Source: JBDRLD01 sp043813445 (lineage in GTDB: Bacteria; Patescibacteriota; Patescibacteriia; JACPHY01). From it: a stretch of DNA of 36,283 nt. Shown here in pieces: positions 17,114-25,898 of the stretch; the first letter of the stretch is position 1; every line of letters starts with the position of its first letter. The stretch covers positions 1 through 36,283 of the forward strand of contig JBDRLD010000090.1 in NCBI GenBank assembly GCA_043813445.1, written 5' to 3'. The notes beneath the pieces are model-generated. The model made no database searches. It saw only the letters and a program-made list of their open reading frames with translations, and was not told the DNA's origin. The position numbers and the translations under genes are program-made.

Positions 17114-18388
17114 CTATCCCTCGCGCGTGATGTGTTCCGCGCCTCCCAAGAATGGTCGTAACGCTTCCGGAATTCGCACGCTCCCGTCCTCTTGCTGGTG
17201 ATTCTCGAGTATTGCGCAAATAGTTCGACTGATTGCGAAGGCCGTTCCGTTCAGCGTATGCACGATTGCGGTTCCTCCCTCTGGTAGCTTATATCGAATT
17301 CCGAGACGTCGCGCCTGCCAGTCTGTGCACGTAGAAGTCGACGTGAGCTCGCGGTAGCGTTGCTCGGATGGGAACCACGCCTCAAGATCGTACTTTCTCG
17401 CCGCCTGGATACCAAGGTCGCCGGTACACATCTTCAGAACTTGGTATGGCAGCTCAAGTTTCTGCATAAGCCCCTCTTCGATACCAAGAAGACGCTCATG
17501 CTCCGCATCGCTCTCTTCGGGCGTCGTAAAGACAAACATTTCCACCTTGTCAAATTGGTGTACACGAAAAATACCCTTTGTGTCCTTTCCATACGATCCG
17601 GACTCTCGACGGAAACAGGTTGAGAAACCCGCATACCTTGCTGGGAGTTGCTCTCGTGACATCACTTCGCCCATGTGATACGCACCAAGAGATTGTTCGG
17701 ATGTGCCAACGAGGTATTGATTGTCCTGCTCAAAGTAATATGTCTCATTCCCCTCACCATGGATTGTATAGCCCATGCCATCCATGGCCTCCGCATTGAT
17801 GAGCACTGGCGGAACGCGCAGTGAGAATCCCTCACGTTCAAGTTCCTGCATTGCGAGTCCAACGAGTGCGAATTCAAGCTTGGCACCCCAGTGCAAGAGG
17901 TAGCCAAAACGGGAGCCGGAAATTCGCGCTGCTCGCTCGGTTTCATACACGTTGAGCGCAGGTCCAAGCTCCCAGTGTGCCTTCGGAGTAAACTCAAGCA
18001 CAGGGACATCTCCAACCTTGCGTATCACTTCGTTTTCCGATTCATCCTTTCCGACATGCACATCTGCAAGCGGGAGGTTCGGAACCTGGAAGACGAGTTC
18101 GTCAAGCTCTCGCTCGACCTCCTTGAGTAGCGCACGATCCTCATCGTGCGCACCACCCTCGGCTCGTTGCCGTTCGATGAGCTGTTTGCGTTCGTCTGCG
18201 TCGCTTTCCTCACCGATACGTTTTGCGGCCGCATTTCGTTGCTGTGCGGACTCCTCAACGCGAGTACGCACCTCCCGAACGCGCGCATCAAGTTCGAGGA
18301 TACGATCAATCGGTACTTCAACATTTTTTGCCGCCAGCCCAGCGCGAGCGAGATCAGCATGCTCACGGAGCCATTTGAGATCAATCAT
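17114..18388 (-). CDS. serS: Seryl-tRNA synthetase
   Basis: 424 residues, normal length. It charges tRNA-Ser (and tRNA-Sec where present). The N-terminal antiparallel coiled-coil arm (about 27-105, rich in E/R/A) grips the tRNA long arm. The class II core has motif 2 (FRRESGSYGKDTKGIFRVHQF) and TGDLGIQAARKYDLEAWFPS. It also has STCTDWQARR, where most family members have SNCTDFQARR, and motif 3 (NGTAFAISRTICAILEN). The start is ATG at 18388 (MIDLKWLREHADLARAGL, the family N-terminus). There is no SD; instead a TATAAT lies 3 nt before the ATG, which may indicate a very short or absent leader. It follows the RdgB-like gene by 70 bp. Confidence 0.96.
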   Translation of the reverse strand: MIDLKWLREHADLARAGLAAKNVEVPIDRILELDARVREVRTRVEESAQQRNAAAKRIGEESDADERKQLIERQRAEGGAHDEDRALLKEVERELDELVFQVPNLPLADVHVGKDESENEVIRKVGDVPVLEFTPKAHWELGPALNVYETERAARISGSRFGYLLHWGAKLEFALVGLAMQELEREGFSLRVPPVLINAEAMDGMGYTIHGEGNETYYFEQDNQYLVGTSEQSLGAYHMGEVMSREQLPARYAGFSTCFRRESGSYGKDTKGIFRVHQFDKVEMFVFTTPEESDAEHERLLGIEEGLMQKLELPYQVLKMCTGDLGIQAARKYDLEAWFPSEQRYRELTSTSTCTDWQARRLGIRYKLPEGGTAIVHTLNGTAFAISRTICAILENHQQEDGSVRIPEALRPFLGGAEHITREG

Positions 18389-18391
18389 AGA

Positions 18392-18419
18392 ATTATATTG
18401 ACTACGGTCTACGGACTAC
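18392..18419 (-). promoter_or_regulatory. TATAAT plus 7-bp tandem repeats before serS
   Basis: On the reverse strand TATAAT occupies 18397-18392, ending only 3 nt before the serS ATG. Just upstream are three near-copies of a heptamer, GTAGTCC, GTAGACC and GTAGTC(A), at 18419-18400, where the spacer and -35 element would be. No good TTGACA is present. If the TATAAT is a real -10, the transcript would be nearly leaderless. The repeats may bind a regulator or be chance. Confidence 0.35.
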
Positions 18420-18458
18420 AGTCTGCTGTAAAACAGGATGATACGTGACTTAAGGCGC

Positions 18459-19082
18459 CTACTCGTGCAGAGCTATCCACGCACGCAGCTGCGGGAGGAG
18501 CTTCTCGAATGCGTAGTGGCGGTGGGAAATGGCGGGCGAACCTGCTTCACGTCCATCACTGCGGTCTGCAGAAATGATGCCTGTTTCCGGATCCTGAAAA
18601 AATGCACGCACTGGGAATCCGGGTACCCTGCGATCACTCGGTTGTATCGCCACGACCGCACGATGGACGCCGCATTCGATAAGCTCGGTGCCATCTGGGG
18701 CGACAAACGCCACAGCCACGCGCATTTGACACCCCCTGGATCCGGTCGGAACTTCAGTCATGCGCCTCATGACCTCATTAATCAGCTCCTCGTCGGTGGC
18801 GCGACGTTCATCGCCAAAGATGCGTCTCGTATGTACACCGGGCCATCCGTCAAGGGTATCAATCTCGAAGGCCGCGTCGTCACCGATTGAAGCAACCCCT
18901 GTCTGCCGACAGGCCGCCCGCGCCTTTCCAAGTGCATTTTCCTCGAGCGTGTCAGCTACCTCCTGATACTCCGACACGTCCGGAAATTCCTCCATAGTAC
19001 GCACGCGTACGCTTAGAGGAGCGAGCATCTGCTTGTGCGCGTGCACCTTCGCGGGATTAGTCGTGGCGATGAGGAGATCCAT
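18459..19082 (-). CDS. Divergent RdgB/HAM1-type non-canonical purine NTP pyrophosphatase
   Basis: 207 residues. The family hydrolyses ITP, dITP and XTP to keep deaminated purines out of nucleic acids. It opens with LLIATTNPAKVHAHKQML (family TxNxxK) and has the catalytic acidic block as GDDAAFEIDTLDGWPGV (about 67-83), where ADDSGLEVDALGGAPGV is common. The usual GFGYDPxF block is replaced by VPGFPVRAFFQDPETG, and the F(A/G)EM...K segment before SHR is not recognisable, although ISHRHYAFEKLL remains. The fold call is good, but the base pocket is altered, so the substrate may differ. It precedes serS on the same strand. The start is ATG at 19082, with no SD. Confidence 0.75.
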   Translation of the reverse strand: MDLLIATTNPAKVHAHKQMLAPLSVRVRTMEEFPDVSEYQEVADTLEENALGKARAACRQTGVASIGDDAAFEIDTLDGWPGVHTRRIFGDERRATDEELINEVMRRMTEVPTGSRGCQMRVAVAFVAPDGTELIECGVHRAVVAIQPSDRRVPGFPVRAFFQDPETGIISADRSDGREAGSPAISHRHYAFEKLLPQLRAWIALHE

Positions 19083-19159
19083 ACACGTGCAAGGTTTCTA
19101 CTGATTATGCGTTTCCCACAATAAATTCGAGCTTGCTTTTTGAAATCTATGTGTTGTAT

Positions 19160-19540
19160 CTACGACGCTTTGATCTTGCTCGTGTGGCAGCGGTGTGGCT
19201 CGTACGCGTTAAGTCGAACCGACCGTATTGCCGTATCGTTCCGTTTCTGATCGTAGCCAACGGCGATGATGTCCGGCTGAAGTTCTCGAATCACATTGCC
19301 GTACGATTCGATAGTATCACCCAGAACAGCGCGGTCTACAATTTTGAGCGCATTAACCAGCTCGCAACGCTCATCTTCGTTGAGTCTGGGCCTCCCCTTC
19401 TCTCGCTCAGCAGTATGGTCACGAGTCACCACTACAAAAAGTTCGTCTCCGAGTTCCTTGGCCTGTTGCAGGAAATAGATGTGCCCGGGGTGCAGCCCAT
19501 CAAATACGCCAAATGCGACAACTCTTGTTTTGCTCTGCAT
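19160..19540 (-). CDS. RibL/TagD-like nucleotidyltransferase
   Basis: 126 residues, the usual size of single-domain cytidylyl/adenylyltransferases. FGVFDGLHPGHIYFLQQAK carries the HxGH motif (17-20). VVVTRDHTAEREKGRPRLNEDERCELVNAL and DIIAVGYDQKRND follow, and the C-terminal HTSKIK resembles the closing S/T-S-x-I motif. The GYDQ block is closest to archaeal-type FAD synthase (RibL), with glycerol-3-phosphate cytidylyltransferase (TagD) as the main alternative. The start is the ATG at 19538-19540, just before the conserved strand; the longer frame to 19639 lies in the upstream gene. It begins 4 bp after that gene's stop, so it is probably co-translated with the metalloprotease-like gene and lysS. 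Confidence 0.8.
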   Translation of the reverse strand: MQSKTRVVAFGVFDGLHPGHIYFLQQAKELGDELFVVVTRDHTAEREKGRPRLNEDERCELVNALKIVDRAVLGDTIESYGNVIRELQPDIIAVGYDQKRNDTAIRSVRLNAYEPHRCHTSKIKAS

Positions 19541-19544
19541 ACCA

Positions 19545-20600
19545 CTACCCCGCCTCTGCAAGGCGCGTTCTTCGTCGTTTCCGCATGTCGCGTAGGGCAA
19601 TGTACATGTCAAGCGGCCGATCCGCAGGTGCCTTCTCAAATAATGCCCTCACACCAACACCGCCATACACATCACGGACGAGTTTCTTCAACAGCGCAAT
19701 GTCGCCTCCGAGAGCACGCACAAACGGAACGAGAATATCGGACGGAGCATCACCAACATCTTCCTGAATGGCAATGGCAATTGATTCGAGAAGCACGCGC
19801 TCCATTGCGTAAGAATACTGCATTGCAACCTCCTCCTTCACGGTAGACAATCTCATACTTTCAGCGGCCCGCTGAAGTACAGGGAGCGCTTTCAGGTATT
19901 CTTCCTTAGTGTGCATTTTGTCCTGAAGATCTGCCCACTTCAACGTCTCCTCAAATAAATCGTCCTCAAGTAGTAGTTCTGTACTTAATTCCAGCGCAAC
20001 CTGTTCTGTAACTGCTTCACCAAGCACTTCCTTCAGGTGCGTCACTGGATCCTTTTTACTCCCGGTTTGTTCAGCAATAGCCCAGTGCACCAGTTCGTGA
20101 CAACACGCGTGCACGCGCTCACTAAGTGTGTTATCCTCCTGCACACGCAAAAGAACGATTTTATCAGAAGCGACATACGAACCAGTCGCGTCTCTGCTAA
20201 CTCCAAGCCTGCCGTGTCGCTCACTAAAATCGCGTTCAGTGAGCATCAAAATTCGCTCTATGGGAAACTCCGGCGTGTCGAAACCAAAACGGTCTCGAAA
20301 GGCACTACCGACAATCGCAACGGAACGTTCCTGGTAGTGCACCTCCTTTGGGTCTTTTTCGAGTGTGTATTGTCGCAGGCGTTGGATTTCTTTTTCGCCA
20401 ACATCAACAACATCGGTCAGGGTCGGTTGCGAATACCCACCGAGTTCCTCCAGCATCTCCTCCAATTCTTGGACATCCTCCATTGATTCGAGCTCTTGGA
20501 TTGTCGGCAGCTTCTGGCAGTGCGCCGCAGCGTTGACGCGCTCGACATCCGCTAGAGCCTCATCTTCACTGAGCCGACCCTCTTTTCGATGCTCGAGCAT
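19545..20600 (-). CDS. Putative cytoplasmic HExxH metalloprotease-like protein
   Basis: 351 residues, family not recognised. A charged N-terminal helical part (1-95) is followed by a mixed domain with a zinc-binding HELVH motif (168-172, context ACCHELVHWAIAEQ). A second helix GEAVTEQ carries E195, 23 residues after the last His, as in gluzincins. The remaining third is helical. There is no signal peptide or membrane span, so it should act in the cytoplasm. It begins 4 bp after lysS and ends 4 bp before the nucleotidyltransferase, so the three genes form a tight operon. "Protease" is inferred from the motif only. The start is ATG at 20600. Confidence 0.65.
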   Translation of the reverse strand: MLEHRKEGRLSEDEALADVERVNAAAHCQKLPTIQELESMEDVQELEEMLEELGGYSQPTLTDVVDVGEKEIQRLRQYTLEKDPKEVHYQERSVAIVGSAFRDRFGFDTPEFPIERILMLTERDFSERHGRLGVSRDATGSYVASDKIVLLRVQEDNTLSERVHACCHELVHWAIAEQTGSKKDPVTHLKEVLGEAVTEQVALELSTELLLEDDLFEETLKWADLQDKMHTKEEYLKALPVLQRAAESMRLSTVKEEVAMQYSYAMERVLLESIAIAIQEDVGDAPSDILVPFVRALGGDIALLKKLVRDVYGGVGVRALFEKAPADRPLDMYIALRDMRKRRRTRLAEAG

Positions 20601-20604
20601 ACGA

Positions 20605-22062
20605 TTACTCTTTACGACGCAGCGTCGGGAAGGCGATGACCTCCTTCAAGTTTGAGGCGGCTGTCAAAAGCATCACGAGGCGATCGATGCCAATTCCAAG
20701 GCCTGCTGTTGGCGGCAGTCCGACCTCCAGCGCCGAAAGATAATTCTCATCAATTGGCGTCGCCTCCTCGTCGCCCGCGTCAAGCGCACTCTGTTGCTCC
20801 TCGAAACGCTCACGTTGATCAATCGGATCATTGAGCTCTGAGAACGCATTAACCACCTCGACACCGGCAATGAGCAGTTGGAAGCGCTCAACAACCGACG
20901 GATCCGATGGACTCCGTTTTGCAAGCGGTGAGAGTTCGACCGGATGATCGATAAGAAATGTCGGCTGGACAAGCTTCGGCCGTGCTGTGGCCTTATAGAG
21001 TTCGTCGAGAAGCTTCCCACGACCCCAGAACGACTCCGCGTGCTGACCGGCACGAATGATGCCATCACGGAGATCATCGTCGGATGCGTTCGCAATATCA
21101 ACTCCGCTGTGTTCGAGTACTACATCTCGAAATCGAACGCGCGGAAACGGTGGGGTGAGCAGGATTCGCTCGTCGTTCAGATCAACATATGGTTCCGGCA
21201 ACGCTTCGGTACTCAACTTCAAAAAGAGTGCCTCAATGAGCTCCATGAGATCGATGTAGCTCGCATACGCCATGTACGCCTCGATCTGTGTAAACTCAGG
21301 ATTGTGACTGCGATCGATACCCTCATTGCGGAAACAGCGCGCGAACTCGAACACCCGTTCGAATCCTCCGACTACCATTCGTTTTAGATAGAGTTCCGGA
21401 GCGACGCGAAGGTAGAGATCCTGATCAAGTGCGTTGTGATGAGTTACAAATGGACGCGCAGCGGCACCGCCGTGGATCGGTTGAAGAATTGGTGTATCAA
21501 CCTCAAGAAAATTACGTTCTCGAAAGAAGTCGCGCATTGCTGCAACGATAGCCGCGCGTCGTATGAGGTTTCCTCGGACCGATGGGTTCGCGATGAAATC
21601 AAGCTCTCGGTGACGATAGCGTGTCTCTGAATCTGTAAGGCCGTGCCACTTCTCCGGAAGCGGTCTCAGCGCCTTCGTGAGGAGCCGTATACGCGCCACC
21701 GCTACTGTTGGCTCCTCTGTTTTTGTGCGCATGCAGACACCCTCGACCTCAACAAAATCTCCAACATCGAACTGCTCAAATAGTGCGTAGGCCTCATCTC
21801 CGATGCTATCACTCTTCACATACGCCTGAATGCTCCCCTCCCCGTCTTCCACGACAATAAACGCTGACTTGCCGTGTGAGCGGAGTGCGCGAATTCGTCC
21901 AACGATTACTACGGACGACTGTTGCTCCAACAACATCTCAAATGTCGCGAGTACCGTACGTATGGTGTGTGTGCGTTTTGTCGTTGCAGGATAGGGCTCA
22001 ACCTCCGCATCGCGGAGCGCGCCGAGTCTCTGCATACGATCCTCTCGTTCAGATGTGGCCAT
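20605..22062 (-). CDS. lysS: Lysyl-tRNA synthetase (class II)
   Basis: 485 residues, normal for bacterial LysRS-II. It has an N-terminal OB-fold anticodon-binding domain (about 50-140, VVIVGRIRALRSHGKSAFIVVEDG) and a class II core. Family blocks are ETRYRHRELDFI, FLEVDTPILQPIHGGAAARPF and THHNALDQDLYLRVAPELYL. Motif 2 (CFRNEGIDRSHNPEFTQIE) and motif 3 (GLGIGIDRLVMLLT) are present. All substrate-binding segments look intact. The start is ATG at 22062, with no SD upstream (GTTATCCCT). It heads an operon with the metalloprotease-like and nucleotidyltransferase genes and is separated from greA by a strong hairpin. Confidence 0.97.
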   Translation of the reverse strand: MATSEREDRMQRLGALRDAEVEPYPATTKRTHTIRTVLATFEMLLEQQSSVVIVGRIRALRSHGKSAFIVVEDGEGSIQAYVKSDSIGDEAYALFEQFDVGDFVEVEGVCMRTKTEEPTVAVARIRLLTKALRPLPEKWHGLTDSETRYRHRELDFIANPSVRGNLIRRAAIVAAMRDFFRERNFLEVDTPILQPIHGGAAARPFVTHHNALDQDLYLRVAPELYLKRMVVGGFERVFEFARCFRNEGIDRSHNPEFTQIEAYMAYASYIDLMELIEALFLKLSTEALPEPYVDLNDERILLTPPFPRVRFRDVVLEHSGVDIANASDDDLRDGIIRAGQHAESFWGRGKLLDELYKATARPKLVQPTFLIDHPVELSPLAKRSPSDPSVVERFQLLIAGVEVVNAFSELNDPIDQRERFEEQQSALDAGDEEATPIDENYLSALEVGLPPTAGLGIGIDRLVMLLTAASNLKEVIAFPTLRRKE

Positions 22063-22141
22063 AGGGATAACTCAATAAGTTCATACTGGCTGTTCTTCGT
22101 AATAAGTGTAGCCGTTTTGGCTGAAATTGCACAACTTGTAC

Positions 22142-22174
22142 GCACAACGAGCCGGCTTAGCCGGCTCGTTGTGC
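22142..22174 (-). terminator. Strong stem-loop after greA, without a U-tract
   Basis: A perfect 15-bp stem, GCACAACGAGCCGGC (22142-22156) with GCCGGCTCGTTGTGC (22160-22174), has a TTA loop. It lies 10 bp after the greA stop and 80 bp before the lysS ATG. Neither strand has a T-run after the stem. The position suggests termination or 3'-end protection of greA mRNA. Confidence 0.65.
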
Positions 22175-22184
22175 TATCTTCCCA

Positions 22185-22649
22185 CTATGAAATCCGCTTC
22201 AGGCGATACTGTCGTTTACCGCGCGGGGTGACTACCGAGACTTCCTCACCGGGTGTTCGACCAAGTAATGCCTGCCCTAGGGGCGACTCATTCGAAATGC
22301 GTCCCTGCGTTGGATCTGCTTCGCTCGCACCGACAATGCAATACTTGCGCTCCACACCATCGCAATCAAGCTCCACACAGCTACCGATGTTCACCCGATC
22401 CGCGTCAGTCGGAGCGCTAACGATCGTCGCACTATTGATCGCTGTCTCCAGGTCGAGGATGCGTCCTTCTATGAACGCCTGCTCGTCCTTCGCCTCATGG
22501 TACTCCGCATTCTCGGAGAGGTCTCCCAGCTCCTTTGCCCGTTCAATCTTGTCAGCGATTTCACGCCGACGAACGCTCTTAAGGTGTAGCAGCTCGCCTT
22601 GAAGCTTCCCAAGACCGTCTACTGTGATGTAGGTATTGCCATCAGTCAT
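22185..22649 (-). CDS. greA: Transcription elongation factor GreA
   Basis: 154 residues, typical. GreA rescues backtracked RNA polymerase by stimulating transcript cleavage. The N-terminal coiled coil carries the acidic tip block GDLSENAEYHEAKDEQ, which contains the D/E residues that complete the polymerase active site. The C-terminal FKBP-like domain includes ISNESPLGQALLGRTPGEEVSV. The start is the ATG at 22647-22649 (MTDGNTYITVDGLGKLQGE), matching the family; a 10-codon longer frame from 22679 has no support. No SD is seen. It lies 72 bp after mrdA on the same strand. Confidence 0.96.
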   Translation of the reverse strand: MTDGNTYITVDGLGKLQGELLHLKSVRRREIADKIERAKELGDLSENAEYHEAKDEQAFIEGRILDLETAINSATIVSAPTDADRVNIGSCVELDCDGVERKYCIVGASEADPTQGRISNESPLGQALLGRTPGEEVSVVTPRGKRQYRLKRIS

Positions 22650-22721
22650 ACAACGACTAAACTTTGTGACTCGTAACAAGGATACTACTATCGCCGCTCG
22701 AAACCGTCAAGTGTGTATATC

Positions 22722-24620
22722 TCAACGCGCTAAATTTCTAGCATTTATCCACGATAGAAACATGTCCCGCGCGACTGGTACCGCGAATGCACTTCCCTCC
22801 CCCGCCTCTTCCAGTAGAACTGTTACTACTGCCTGATCGTCGCCACATGTTGCGAAGCCGGTAAACCATGCGTGTGTCTGATGTCCTGTTTTGTACTCAG
22901 CGGTTCCGGTTTTTCCGTACAGTACGCAAGGAAGCGTTTGCAATGCTGCGGCACTTCCCTCGGTGACCGCCGCGCGCATTCCAGTGCGTACCGTTCGGAT
23001 CACCTCTGAACGATAGCCGATCGAACTCGGAATCGCAATACCACTAGCCAACAGTGTCGGACGTATAAGAAATCCACCATTCGCGAATACCGCTGTCGCC
23101 ACCGCAACCTGTAGCGGCGTGACAAGCAGATCACCCTGACCGATAGCAAGGTGGTACGTATCGCCGATGTACCAGTCCATCCCACGCTCCTCTCGTTTCC
23201 ACTCCGGAGTCGGAACAAGACCAGACGCTTCTCCGGACAGCTCAATACCCGTCGGTACACCAAATCCAAACGCTTGTAGTGCCACTGCAATGCGTTCGGG
23301 CCCAAGTGCTTGTTCCTGCGTTGGACCTTTCATCGACGACTCCATTGCTCTTGGTTTCCCTCCACCAACAAGGTAGAAAAACGTGTTTACCGACTCTGCA
23401 ATTGCCTCTCGAACCCGAATCCATCCGTGGCCACCCGCTTTCCAATCAGGGAACCAAGATTGCTCAACACGGAGACCCCCAACGCTTTGCAGCCACGTCC
23501 CTTCAGTCACCACACCCTCCTCCAGCGCCGCGGCGGCAATCACCGGCTTCACAGTTGATCCGCTTGGGTACGTCCCGGAGATGGCTCTCGAGAATAACGG
23601 CAAATCCTCGTTTGAGAATATGTCGACCGCTTCGTCGACACTAAGACCACGCGACATCGCAGTTCCGGAAAACGTCGGGATGCTCACAATAGAGATCACC
23701 GCTCCGCTGTTCGGATCCAACATCACCGCCGCACCTCGGCGTGTTCCTGCGGTTCCAGCAAGTCTTCGAAGAGCGCGTTCGGTCGCATACTGAATATTCG
23801 CGTCTATAGTCAGCTGCACCTCGGCTCCCGCCTCTGCCGGTTGCGATGCCGCAGTTTCAACGACCCTGCCCTGTGCGTTGATGGTGAGTTGCTTAAATCC
23901 CGGCGTTCCACGAAGTTCTTGCTCGTATGTCGACTCTATGCCGCTTTTCCCTATGCGGTCACTTGGGCGGTATCGTTCGTCCGCGAGCTGGCTGTACTGT
24001 TCGGCAGTGACGCGACCGAGGTATCCAATCACATGTGCCAGACTCTGTATCTCATGTCCGCCCTCCTCACGATAAACACGCTCTTGCTCTGCCACAATGT
24101 GCACGCCGGCAACATTACCAAGTTCGACGTACGCCCGGACAGCATCGTCATAGTCGATTGATCCCTGAATCGTAATGGGCTCGGCAATGTGTATCGGGAA
24201 GGCATTGATCGCTTCTGTGACGACCCCACGATCGAGTGCGAGTGTGTCCGCGATGCGATCAAGTATAATTTGTCGCTCGCTCCCTCGTGGAAGATCTGCC
24301 GGCACCACCCCAATACCGTACTTTGATTTATTTTCTGCGAGAAGAAGTCCGTTGCGATCGACAATGCGACCACGCTCCGGAACAATAATGACCGAGCGAT
24401 ACCGATTGTTTGCCGCAGCACTTGCATACACGTCCCGCTGGACAATTTGAACCTGTACGGCGCGCAAGACAAGTGCAAGGCAGACCACAAAACAAAACAC
24501 GAACGCAGCCCGAACACGCCTGGGACTAGCAATCCGACCAATATACTCCTGATTGGTTGGTGCCGCCTCACCTGGCGTTTTGAACGTATCGAGTGAGCCG
24601 TGGTAGCGTTCAATGACCAT
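22722..24620 (-). CDS. mrdA: Penicillin-binding protein 2 (elongation transpeptidase)
   Basis: 632 residues, typical for PBP2. It is a membrane-anchored D,D-transpeptidase that crosslinks new peptidoglycan during cell elongation. One membrane segment lies near 37-55 (AAFVFCFVVCLALVLRAV). It is followed by the pedestal (VPERGRIVDRNGLLLAEN) and the transpeptidase domain. All three active-site motifs are present: STVK in YPSGSTVKPV, SVN in ESVNTFFYLV, and KTGT in LYGKTGTAEYK. It overlaps mreD by 11 bp and ends the mreB-mreC-mreD-mrdA string. rodA, its usual glycosyltransferase partner, does not follow here. The start is ATG at 24620. Confidence 0.95.
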   Translation of the reverse strand: MVIERYHGSLDTFKTPGEAAPTNQEYIGRIASPRRVRAAFVFCFVVCLALVLRAVQVQIVQRDVYASAAANNRYRSVIIVPERGRIVDRNGLLLAENKSKYGIGVVPADLPRGSERQIILDRIADTLALDRGVVTEAINAFPIHIAEPITIQGSIDYDDAVRAYVELGNVAGVHIVAEQERVYREEGGHEIQSLAHVIGYLGRVTAEQYSQLADERYRPSDRIGKSGIESTYEQELRGTPGFKQLTINAQGRVVETAASQPAEAGAEVQLTIDANIQYATERALRRLAGTAGTRRGAAVMLDPNSGAVISIVSIPTFSGTAMSRGLSVDEAVDIFSNEDLPLFSRAISGTYPSGSTVKPVIAAAALEEGVVTEGTWLQSVGGLRVEQSWFPDWKAGGHGWIRVREAIAESVNTFFYLVGGGKPRAMESSMKGPTQEQALGPERIAVALQAFGFGVPTGIELSGEASGLVPTPEWKREERGMDWYIGDTYHLAIGQGDLLVTPLQVAVATAVFANGGFLIRPTLLASGIAIPSSIGYRSEVIRTVRTGMRAAVTEGSAAALQTLPCVLYGKTGTAEYKTGHQTHAWFTGFATCGDDQAVVTVLLEEAGEGSAFAVPVARDMFLSWINARNLAR

Positions 24621-25098
24621 GTGGTGATGACTTTGTCCAAATCAGTGCAGCTAACGCGATGTTCAGCACCGACGCAACGATAGTCTGAGTCGCAATGTGC
24701 ATGAACGCAATGCCACCCACATCAATAGTGAGCAGCGGGAATAGCAACCGTTCCACGAACGTAAACAGCAGCACGATACATACGACATGAAAAAAAGAAA
24801 GCGCTGGGCTATTCCACTGTCGCCAAGAACTGGGAAGCATAATAAGCCCGCCAACGAGCAGCGCTGCTAGGCCATATCCCGATGCTCCAGTGAACATACC
24901 GAAGAAGAATCCGGCGGACACGATGTATGTCAACCATAGTCGCGTTTCAGCGCCGAGCACCAGTAGTATTGCTACGAAAAGACTTAGCGGCGCAATTGCT
25001 CCTACCAGTGGCAACCACGCAAAAAAGCTCGCAGTGCAAAATGCGACCACAAGCCCGAGCAGAGCGTACCAAATACAGCTGTCTCTATTGAGCATCAT
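24610..25098 (-). CDS. mreD: Rod-shape protein MreD
   Basis: 162 residues from the chosen ATG. It is almost entirely hydrophobic, with about five membrane segments, as expected for MreD, the integral-membrane member of the elongasome. Sequence identity in this family is low, so the call relies on topology, size and position between mreC and mrdA. The start is placed at the first of two adjacent ATGs (25098, MMLNRDSCIWYALLG), giving a 14-bp overlap with mreC. A start at 25143 is possible but would overlap mreC by 59 bp. The stop overlaps the mrdA start by 11 bp, so translation is probably coupled. Confidence 0.82.
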   Translation of the reverse strand: MMLNRDSCIWYALLGLVVAFCTASFFAWLPLVGAIAPLSLFVAILLVLGAETRLWLTYIVSAGFFFGMFTGASGYGLAALLVGGLIMLPSSWRQWNSPALSFFHVVCIVLLFTFVERLLFPLLTIDVGGIAFMHIATQTIVASVLNIALAALIWTKSSPHGH

Positions 25099-25879
25099 GC
25101 CGATGGATAACAGATACAACACTGAGCATACGCGGATCCACAAACGGATCTACTGCAGCAGATCGAAAGAATCCGTCAGGATCAACGCGCACATCACTCA
25201 CCATTCCAATTGGAATGCCAGCAGGAAGGGCTCCGTTCAATGGGGCAGTTAGAATAGCATCACCCGCTACAACATCCTCTGCTATTGGAATATGTGTGAG
25301 AGTAAGCCCACCTCCACTGGACGATTCTATAACTCCTACCGCACCGGCCAGCGTCGCTCGCTGTGCGCTGAGCCGCGTGCCCGAGTTCGAGAGTAGCGCG
25401 ACGATTGCGCGCCTCGCACCAACCGACCGTACGATTCCGATAAGTGCACCACCGTGCGTGGCAGAGGTTACCGCATCACCAACCTCTACCCCCTCGTACT
25501 CAAACGAGATAGTGAGCGTGCGATCAGGTGCTAAGAATGTGCCGGCAACAACCACGGCCGGCCATGCATCGCGACTCACATGTGCAGTTTCAGTCGCCCA
25601 GCTTTTGGAGATCTCAAGCTGGTGCTCAAGCGATGCGATAATCGCATGTGAATCGGCAAGCGAAACCTCGAGGGCACTAATTTGGTCGGGTTGCGTGAAT
25701 GCCGCCCGAATACCATGAAACCACGCCGCGATTCGACTCGCGGCGTGTACTGTTTCCCGCTGTGGAATGTCAGCAAGCGCCGAACCACGGCCCAGCATCC
25801 CAGTGTGTCGCGTGCCCAGGACTGCCGCCAAAACCAATACGGCCGCGACGAGGACTTGCTGCTTACGCTGACTCGTCAT
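25085..25879 (-). CDS. mreC: Rod-shape protein MreC
   Basis: 264 residues. An N-terminal membrane anchor (about 8-25, VLVAAVLVLAAVLGT) is followed by a helical coiled segment (about 60-95). The beta-rich outer domain includes FEYEGVEVGDAVTSATHGGALIGIVRSVGARRA, LLSNSGTRLSAQ and PNGALPAGIPIGMVSDV-like blocks (here LNGALPAGIPIGMVSDVRV). MreC links MreB filaments to PBP2 outside the membrane. It starts 19 bp after mreB and overlaps mreD. It is somewhat short for the family, but all expected parts are present. Confidence 0.9.
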   Translation of the reverse strand: MTSQRKQQVLVAAVLVLAAVLGTRHTGMLGRGSALADIPQRETVHAASRIAAWFHGIRAAFTQPDQISALEVSLADSHAIIASLEHQLEISKSWATETAHVSRDAWPAVVVAGTFLAPDRTLTISFEYEGVEVGDAVTSATHGGALIGIVRSVGARRAIVALLSNSGTRLSAQRATLAGAVGVIESSSGGGLTLTHIPIAEDVVAGDAILTAPLNGALPAGIPIGMVSDVRVDPDGFFRSAAVDPFVDPRMLSVVSVIHRHDAQ

Positions 25880-25898
25880 GTATGATACTCGTCAATTA

